NCBI GenBank assembly: GCA_910589055.1
Contig: CAJURN010000001.1
Coordinates: 124,001-188,000, forward strand
Direction of reading: 5' to 3'
DNA: 64,000 nucleotides
Source of the DNA: an uncultured Muribaculaceae bacterium
GTDB taxonomy: Bacteria > Bacteroidota > Bacteroidia > Bacteroidales > Muribaculaceae
The translations under genes and the position numbers were made by a program. The notes under the pieces are model-generated. The model was not told the DNA's origin and ran no database searches. It was given only the letters and a program-made list of their open reading frames with translations. Below, piece after piece: positions 58,315 through 64,000 of this stretch; the first letter of the stretch is position 1; every line of letters begins with the position of its first letter.

Positions 58315-61300
58315 ATGAATGAGCAAGCATTGAGCAGCATGTACTTAAAGGACACGGCCTTTCAGGACCTGATGCAGAGGCGTATTTTCAACGTCCTGCT
58401 CATCGCGTCCACCTACGATGCCTTCATGATGGAGGAAGACGGGCGTGTGGAGGAACAGCTCTACAACGAATATGTGGCCCTCAACCTTAGCTCACCTCCG
58501 CGTGTGACCCGTGTGTCGACCATCGACGAAGCTCTCGAGGCCATGCGTGCCAAGAGCTTTGACATCGTGATTGCGATGCCCGGCGGAGACCTCTCGGAGA
58601 CCTTCGAGGGCGCGGCTCGCATCAAGGACGTGTATCCCTCGGTGCCGTTTGTGGTGCTGACACCTTTCTCCAAGGAAGTTTCCCGACGTCTCGAAAACGA
58701 GGATCTCTCGCACATCGACTACGTGTTCAGTTGGCTCGGCAACATGGATTTGCTCCTGGCTATAATCAAGCTGCTCGAGGACAAGCTCAACCAGAACGAC
58801 ATCACCGACGTGGGCGTGCAGATGATTATGCTCGTGGAAGACTCCGTGCGCTTCTATTCGTCGATTCTGCCCCACCTTTACAAGTTCCTTCTCAAGCAGT
58901 CGCTCCTGTTCTCAACCGAGGCTCTCAACCAGCATGAGCAGATGCTGCGCATGCGCGGACGACCCAAGGTGATGCTTGCCCGCGACTACGAGGAAGCCGT
59001 GGAGCTGTACGAGAAGTACGGACGAAACATGCTCGGTGTCATCAGCGATGTGTCGTTCATGCGTGAAGGCGTCAAGGACTCCAAGGCCGGTCTGAAACTC
59101 GCCAAATATCTGCGTGGCCGCGACCCGTATCTGCCCATCATCGTGGAATCGTCGGAGATTGAAAACGCCGATGCCGTGGGCGAATTCGGAGGTGTGTTCG
59201 TTGACAAGAATTCAAAGAAACTCTCCGTTGACCTCGGTGACGCCATCCTCTCCAATTTCGGTTTCGGCGACTTCATCATCCGCAATCCCGAGGACGGCAA
59301 GGAAATCATGCGCATCCGGAATCTGAAGGACATGCAGAAGAATATCTTCAACATTCCCGCGGAATCGCTGCTTTTCCATGCCTCATCCAATGATATCTCG
59401 CGCTGGCTCTATTCCCGCGCCCTCTTCCCCATTGCCGACGTCATCAAGCAACACCGTTTCGAAAGCATCGACGAGGCTCCCGTGGTGAAGCAACTTTTCT
59501 TCGACCTCATTGTCAAGTACCGCAAGATGAAAAACCGCGGTGTCGTGGCCGTGTTCGAGAAAGACCGTTTCGACCACTACTCCAACTTTGCCCGCATCGG
59601 GCAGGGCAGTCTCGGCGGCAAAGGCCGCGGCCTGGCTTTTGTCGACTCGATTATAAAGAAGAATCCCGTGTGCGACAATTTCGACGGAATCACAATTTCG
59701 ATTCCGCGCACGGTTGTGCTCTGCACCGATATCTTCGACGAGTTCATGACGGCCAACAACCTGTATCCGATAGCGCTGAATCCCCTGTCGTCGGACGACG
59801 ACATCCTTCAGGCCTTCCTCGCGGCAAAACTGCCCGAGCGGCTGCGCGAGGATTTCTTCGCCTTGTTCGATGTTGTGGACAGGCCTTTCGCCATCCGCAG
59901 CTCCAGCCTGCTGGAAGACTCCCATTATCAGCCGTTCGCCGGAATCTACTCCACCTACATGGTGCCTTATACGCGAGACCGCGACCTGCGGCTGCAACTG
60001 CTTGTGCAGGCAATCAAGGGCGTGTATGCGTCGGTGTTCTATCGTGCGAGCAAGTCCTACATGTCGGCCACGAGCAACGTCATCGACCAGGAAAAGATGG
60101 CCGTGATAATACAGGAGGTCATCGGCGAGGACCACGACGGATATTACTTCCCCTCGTTCTCGGGCGTAGGCCGTTCGCTCAACTACTATCCACTCGGCGA
60201 CGAAGAGCCGGAGGATGGCGTTGCCGAGATTGCGGTAGGACTTGGAAAATATATTGTGGACGGAGGACGTGCGCTGCGTTTCTCGCCGCTTCATCCCGAG
60301 CATGTGCTCCAGACCTCGACACTCGACCTGGCTCTGCGCGACACGCAGACAAAGTTGCTCACACTCCAGTCGTTTACCTCTGCGGCCGACTCATCCCATG
60401 AGGCCGTGCGCGTCGACGACGGCTACAACCTCATCGAAAAATCCGTGCAGGACTTTGCCGGAACAGGCGCCTTGAAATACATGGTGTCGACCTACGACCC
60501 CTTCGACGGTTTCATGAAGGACTATGAGGAAGGACGTGGGCGCCGAGTTGTCACATTCGCCAACATCCTGCGCGACAAGGCCCTGCCGCTTGCTCCGGCC
60601 ATCGACTTCATGCTCAAGCAGGGGCAGATGGCAATGCAGCGGCCCGTGGAAATTGAATTTGCGGGAAACATTAACTCACGTCCGACCGAGGCAGGCATCA
60701 AAGGCCACCTCTACTGGCTCCAGATACGCCCGATTATCGACAAGAAGAATCTCGTGGTCGACGATGTTTTCGACCATCCCGATTCCGACCTGATTCTGCG
60801 TTCCGAAACCGCTCTCGGCCATGGCATGATTGCCGATGTGAACACAATCGTCTACGTCCGCGCCGAGAATTTCGATTCCCTGCGCAACCGTGAGATACCA
60901 GAGATTCTCGACCGCATCAACCGAGATTTCGCCGAACGTGGCGAAGGCTATATACTTATAGGCCCGGGACGTTGGGGCAGCTCCGACCCCTCGCTCGGCA
61001 TACCCGTGAAGTGGCCCGAGATTTCCGCCGCGCGCCTGATTGTGGAAGCCGCCCTCGACGGATACCGCGTCGAACCGAGCCAGGGAACCCACTTTTTCCA
61101 GAACCTCACATCCTTCGGTGTGGGATATTTCACGGTTGACCCGGGAGCCGCCACCGGCGGAGGATTCTTCGACCGGGCATATCTTGACTCTCTCCCTGCC
61201 GAATACGAGGATAATTTCCTCCGCATCGTGCGCTTCGCCGAACCTCTCTCGATAGCCATCAACGGCCGGCTTGGCCGCGGCATGGTACTCAAGCCCGGAG

Positions 61301-61353
61301 TCAGTCCTCAGCCTGCCGTTCCGGACGAGCCATCAATAATAACACTATCCTAA
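58315..61353 (+). CDS. two receiver-like domains fused to a PEP-synthase/PPDK-type ATP-grasp domain
   Basis: A 1012-residue cytosolic protein. Residues about 20-150 resemble a receiver domain without a clear phospho-acceptor. Residues about 168-315 form a second, canonical-looking receiver with acidic pair Glu175-Asp176 (LVEDS), acceptor Asp245 (GVISDVSF), Ser279 and Lys298. From about 430 to 830 is the nucleotide-binding domain of pyruvate phosphate dikinase and PEP synthase, with GSLGGKGRGLAFVDSI, FAIRSSSLLEDSHYQPFAGIYSTYM and PVEIEFAGNI. The swivelling phospho-His and the PEP/pyruvate barrel of those enzymes are absent; the last 180 residues (GEGYILIGPGRWGSSDPSLG) are of unknown role. Related proteins in Bacteroidota are often labelled PEP synthase, which the domain content does not support. 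Met9 is an alternative start. Confidence 0.85.
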   Translation: MNEQALSSMYLKDTAFQDLMQRRIFNVLLIASTYDAFMMEEDGRVEEQLYNEYVALNLSSPPRVTRVSTIDEALEAMRAKSFDIVIAMPGGDLSETFEGAARIKDVYPSVPFVVLTPFSKEVSRRLENEDLSHIDYVFSWLGNMDLLLAIIKLLEDKLNQNDITDVGVQMIMLVEDSVRFYSSILPHLYKFLLKQSLLFSTEALNQHEQMLRMRGRPKVMLARDYEEAVELYEKYGRNMLGVISDVSFMREGVKDSKAGLKLAKYLRGRDPYLPIIVESSEIENADAVGEFGGVFVDKNSKKLSVDLGDAILSNFGFGDFIIRNPEDGKEIMRIRNLKDMQKNIFNIPAESLLFHASSNDISRWLYSRALFPIADVIKQHRFESIDEAPVVKQLFFDLIVKYRKMKNRGVVAVFEKDRFDHYSNFARIGQGSLGGKGRGLAFVDSIIKKNPVCDNFDGITISIPRTVVLCTDIFDEFMTANNLYPIALNPLSSDDDILQAFLAAKLPERLREDFFALFDVVDRPFAIRSSSLLEDSHYQPFAGIYSTYMVPYTRDRDLRLQLLVQAIKGVYASVFYRASKSYMSATSNVIDQEKMAVIIQEVIGEDHDGYYFPSFSGVGRSLNYYPLGDEEPEDGVAEIAVGLGKYIVDGGRALRFSPLHPEHVLQTSTLDLALRDTQTKLLTLQSFTSAADSSHEAVRVDDGYNLIEKSVQDFAGTGALKYMVSTYDPFDGFMKDYEEGRGRRVVTFANILRDKALPLAPAIDFMLKQGQMAMQRPVEIEFAGNINSRPTEAGIKGHLYWLQIRPIIDKKNLVVDDVFDHPDSDLILRSETALGHGMIADVNTIVYVRAENFDSLRNREIPEILDRINRDFAERGEGYILIGPGRWGSSDPSLGIPVKWPEISAARLIVEAALDGYRVEPSQGTHFFQNLTSFGVGYFTVDPGAATGGGFFDRAYLDSLPAEYEDNFLRIVRFAEPLSIAINGRLGRGMVLKPGVSPQPAVPDEPSIITLS

Positions 61354-61377
61354 CCATCAGCACTGATACCACCCTAC

Positions 61378-62796
61378 ATGAGTTTCTTCAGTTCATTGAA
61401 ACATGCCTTCGGATTCGGCGACGCACCATACGCCGAGTATGAGAACGATACCTTGCTCGACGATGCCGCCGACTCGGCGAACGCTCCGGCCGAATCGTCA
61501 GCGGAAACCGCAACGGAAGCCGCCGGAACTGCCGACAGCACCATGCCTGAATTTGACCCGCAGGCGCGCGAAAAGATTTTCGACGGCGTGATTGAGGTGT
61601 TCAACGCCTCAATGCCGGAATTCCTGCGCAAGTCGCTCGATGCCGAAAAGCAGCGGGAATACCTTTTCAGCGTGATGGACCAATCGCTCAAGGATTATCT
61701 CGGAGGGCTGATGGTGCACGCCCAGACTTATGCCGAATCGCAGATGCGCCGCCGCAGCGATGCCACAAGTGCCGAAATGGACCGCCTGCGCGACCAGACA
61801 AAGCGTCTTGAGCAACAACGCACATCCATCAAGGAGCAGCAGCTCAGTTCCGACCGCCAGCGCCGTGCGCTTTCCGAGCGTGTCAAGGATCTCGAAGGAC
61901 AGGTTGCCTCCCTCGAGGCCGAACGCGAGCAGTTCCAGCTCGAGAACATGAGCCTCCTCAACAAAATCAAACTCAGCGACGTACAGCCCGGTGTCATCGA
62001 CGAGCTCAACTACGAAGTCGAGCGACTGCGCCGCGAACTTGCCGCTGCCAAGGAGGGTGCGCCTGTCGAATCCGCGCCTGCTCCTGCCGATACGGAAAAA
62101 ATCGAAGCCCTCGAACGCGACAATCAGACTCTCCGCCAGTCGCTTGACCTCCAGAAGGAACAGCACAAGACGTCGCAGACGATGATAAACGACCTCCAGC
62201 ACGAACTTGTGGCCGAACGGAAGGCCCGCGAGGAAGCCGCTGCCGAGGTGGAGGAAGCGCGCAAGCTGATTGCTGAAATCGAAACCTTGCAGAAGCAGAT
62301 GGAGGCCGTGGGAGAACTCATAGCCAAACGTGATGCCAAGATAAGCAAGCTCCGTGCATCCAACAAAGACCTGCGCCGCAGGCTCACTGCCGCCGAAAAT
62401 GCGGCACAGGCCGCAAACCGCTCGGCGTCATTAGCTCAGATGACAATGGAGATAGACGCCGGTGAGCCTAACCTCTTCTCCGTGGAAGAACCGGCTCCCG
62501 AAGCCTACGGCACTGCGCAGGAATCTTCCCCGGAGAATCTTGTAACCGACACACCAGCTGAATATACATCCGCAGCTCCTGCCGACGCACCCGTGCGCGA
62601 GGCCGAGATGCTCACAACCGAACCGTTCAGCCCCGATGATCTTGACGATGATTTCGAGGCCGCCGACTGGTTTGTATCCGTTCCGCCGCGCGGCACAACC
62701 CTGCGTTCCGAGATTGGCGAGAGCGATTTCGGCTATCACGAACCGCCCAAAAAGAATCCCAAGAAGGAAAATGACGCCCAGCTTTCCCTTTTCTGA
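61378..62796 (+). CDS. coiled-coil protein with a clamp-binding-like C terminus
   Basis: A 472-residue protein that I do not recognise by name. The N-terminal 70 residues are acidic and Ala-rich. A short helical domain follows (about 60-115, EKIFDGVIEVFNASMPEFLRKSLDAEKQREYLF), then heptad-rich coiled coil from about 125 to 355, broken near 230 by a Pro/Ala linker. The last 110 residues are acidic and disordered-looking. The protein ends in QLSLF, which matches the consensus QL[SD]LF by which proteins bind the beta sliding clamp. It begins 24 bases after the receiver-ATP-grasp gene, so the two are probably co-transcribed. There is no signal peptide or membrane segment. Confidence 0.75.
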   Translation: MSFFSSLKHAFGFGDAPYAEYENDTLLDDAADSANAPAESSAETATEAAGTADSTMPEFDPQAREKIFDGVIEVFNASMPEFLRKSLDAEKQREYLFSVMDQSLKDYLGGLMVHAQTYAESQMRRRSDATSAEMDRLRDQTKRLEQQRTSIKEQQLSSDRQRRALSERVKDLEGQVASLEAEREQFQLENMSLLNKIKLSDVQPGVIDELNYEVERLRRELAAAKEGAPVESAPAPADTEKIEALERDNQTLRQSLDLQKEQHKTSQTMINDLQHELVAERKAREEAAAEVEEARKLIAEIETLQKQMEAVGELIAKRDAKISKLRASNKDLRRRLTAAENAAQAANRSASLAQMTMEIDAGEPNLFSVEEPAPEAYGTAQESSPENLVTDTPAEYTSAAPADAPVREAEMLTTEPFSPDDLDDDFEAADWFVSVPPRGTTLRSEIGESDFGYHEPPKKNPKKENDAQLSLF

Positions 62797-62841
62797 CCTT
62801 CACGGAATCCTTTCGTTGAATTAATTGTTTATCCATTTGAA

Positions 62842-64000
62842 ATGAAAAAGACCGACATATCAACCATATCCAGCCTGCCACGCAGGATTTTCATACCCGC
62901 CGCCATGCTCGCATGCTCAATTATGCCTGCCGTGGCCGCAGCTCCGGTATCTGCCGCAAGTGAACTGAGAGCCTACACCGCTCCCGAAAGCTCACCTGCC
63001 AATCCCGGCGAAATGACATTCATGCCCGACGGAAAACAGTATGCCGAACTGTCGCAGGATCGCAAGAAAATCGTGCTCCGCGATATCCGCACGGGGCAGG
63101 AAGCATCGGTGCTCTTCGACGTTGCAAACGCCCGCGAGACAACGCTCCACGCCATCGAGGGCTTCACGCTGAGCCGCGACGCATCCAAGATTCTCGTATG
63201 GGTAGGTTCGGAGTCGGTCTACCGCCGCTCCACCACGGCCTCGTATTATGTGTATGAGGTACGCAGCCGCCTGCTCAAACCGCTGTCCACAACCCACAGC
63301 GTGCAGCAGTCGCCCCTGTTCTCGCCCGACTCGCGAATGGTGGCTTTCGTGGCTGAAAACAATATCTATGTCGCCAAGCTCGATTACGGCACTGAAGTGG
63401 CCGTTACGACCGACGGCGAACGCAATTCGGTTATCAACGGTATTCCCGACTGGACCTACGAAGAGGAATTCGGACAGACATGCTCGATGACATGGGCTCC
63501 CGACAACCTCACGCTCTGCTATCTCCGCTACGACGAGAAAGCCGTGCCCACCTATACCCTCCCCATCTACGAGGGCACATGCGACGCCCGCAAGGACTTC
63601 GCGCTCTATCCCGGCGTGTTCAGCTACAAATACCCCGTGGCCGGGGAGACAAACTCCACAGTGAGCCTGCACAGCTACGATGTGGAAACCCGCAAAATCA
63701 AGGACATCACACTTCCTGACTCAAAAATCGAGTACATTCCGGTGATTAAATACGGTCCGGACGCGTCGTCGCTCATGGTTGCCACACTCAACCGCGACCA
63801 GAACCGTTTCGAACTGTACAAGGTTAATCCGAAATCAACCGTTGTAAAGAGCGTCTACGTCGACGAGACCAAAGGCTGGATTGAGGAAAAAGCCTATTGC
63901 GACATCACATACGGCGAGACGGAATTTGTGGTGAACAGCACCCGCTCGGGCTACAACCATCTTTATGCCTACTCATATGCCGGAGCGCTCGTGCGCACTC
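62842..64000 (+). CDS. dipeptidyl peptidase IV-type S9 peptidase, N-terminal part (partial)
   Basis: The first 386 codons of an exported serine peptidase that runs off the window. After MKKTDIS and an arginine pair comes a signal-type hydrophobic segment (IFIPAAMLACSIMPAVAAA). The visible part is the DPP-IV beta-propeller: FMPDGKQYAEL, GFTLSRDASKILVW, YYVYEVRSRLLKPLS, SPLFSPDSRMVAFVAENNIYV, and DWTYEEEFGQTCSMTWAPD with the paired Glu that holds the substrate N terminus. The catalytic alpha/beta-hydrolase domain lies beyond the window. Gut Bacteroidota use such enzymes to remove X-Pro dipeptides in the periplasm. Confidence 0.92.
   Translation, partial: MKKTDISTISSLPRRIFIPAAMLACSIMPAVAAAPVSAASELRAYTAPESSPANPGEMTFMPDGKQYAELSQDRKKIVLRDIRTGQEASVLFDVANARETTLHAIEGFTLSRDASKILVWVGSESVYRRSTTASYYVYEVRSRLLKPLSTTHSVQQSPLFSPDSRMVAFVAENNIYVAKLDYGTEVAVTTDGERNSVINGIPDWTYEEEFGQTCSMTWAPDNLTLCYLRYDEKAVPTYTLPIYEGTCDARKDFALYPGVFSYKYPVAGETNSTVSLHSYDVETRKIKDITLPDSKIEYIPVIKYGPDASSLMVATLNRDQNRFELYKVNPKSTVVKSVYVDETKGWIEEKAYCDITYGETEFVVNSTRSGYNHLYAYSYAGALVRT

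Noticed and set aside
58315..61353. Labelling the receiver-ATP-grasp protein as PEP synthase
   Set aside because: The phospho-His swivel and PEP/pyruvate barrel are not present, so the reaction cannot be claimed.

Overview
The window is a 64 kb chromosomal segment of a Bacteroidales bacterium. It is most likely a gut Muribaculaceae-type organism, with roughly balanced to slightly GC-rich DNA. Evidence: many promoters match the Bacteroidota sigma-ABfr pattern (TTTG, about 19-21 bases, TAnnTTTG); Complex I lacks NuoE, NuoF and NuoG and has fused NuoC-NuoD; the ATP synthase epsilon subunit is short and the a subunit has an added N-terminal domain; and there are GH43 and GH92 glycosidases, a TonB-dependent receptor and a DPP-IV-type peptidase. 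The family assignment is inference. I call 60 protein-coding genes (two cut by the window edges) and one tRNA-His.

Layout. 1-3.5 kb (+): end of dxs, trkA-trkH potassium uptake, a small PepSY-like exported protein. 3.5-12.5 kb (-): yhcC-like radical SAM, aroC, ybaK, trxB, lolA-like, ftsK, rpe, dedA, and a TIGR02757-type gene. 12.6 kb: tRNA-His with its own promoter and terminator, then aquaporin. 13.6-17.2 kb: a large secreted protein with two GH43-like propellers. 17.4-34.8 kb (-): one unbroken 18-gene energy cluster, nuoA-B-CD-H, then atpD-C-B-E-F-H-A-G, then nuoI-J-K-L-M-N. The whole F1Fo ATP synthase operon sits inside the Complex I operon, with no internal terminator or promoter that I can see at either junction. 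35-38 kb: a repeat-domain lipoprotein and a TonB-dependent receptor. 38.3-39.9 kb (+): ECF sigma factor, membrane protein and periplasmic helical protein. 40-41.5 kb: FNT transporter followed by a RAYT-type HUH transposase with an inverted repeat and tandem repeats in front of it.

41.7-48.9 kb: yqgE, an acetyltransferase, recR, panC-panD-ffh-folD, a CapA-like protein and a uracil-DNA glycosylase-like protein. 49-52.4 kb: a Wza/Wzc-like polysaccharide export pair with no glycosyltransferases nearby. 52.5-53.9 kb: two unrecognised membrane-anchored proteins in visibly AT-richer DNA. 54-58.1 kb (-): efp, GH92, SPOR lipoprotein, rubrerythrin. 58.3-64 kb (+): a two-receiver plus PPDK-type ATP-grasp fusion, a coiled-coil protein ending in a beta-clamp-binding-like motif, and the start of a dipeptidyl peptidase.

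The leads I rate highest are the nested atp/nuo operon, the RAYT and its repeats, the receiver-ATP-grasp protein with its coiled-coil neighbour, and the unknown pair at 52.5-53.9 kb. No CRISPR array, prophage or rRNA was seen. No gene-free stretch exceeds 300 bases except 12487-12869, which holds the tRNA and its control sites.
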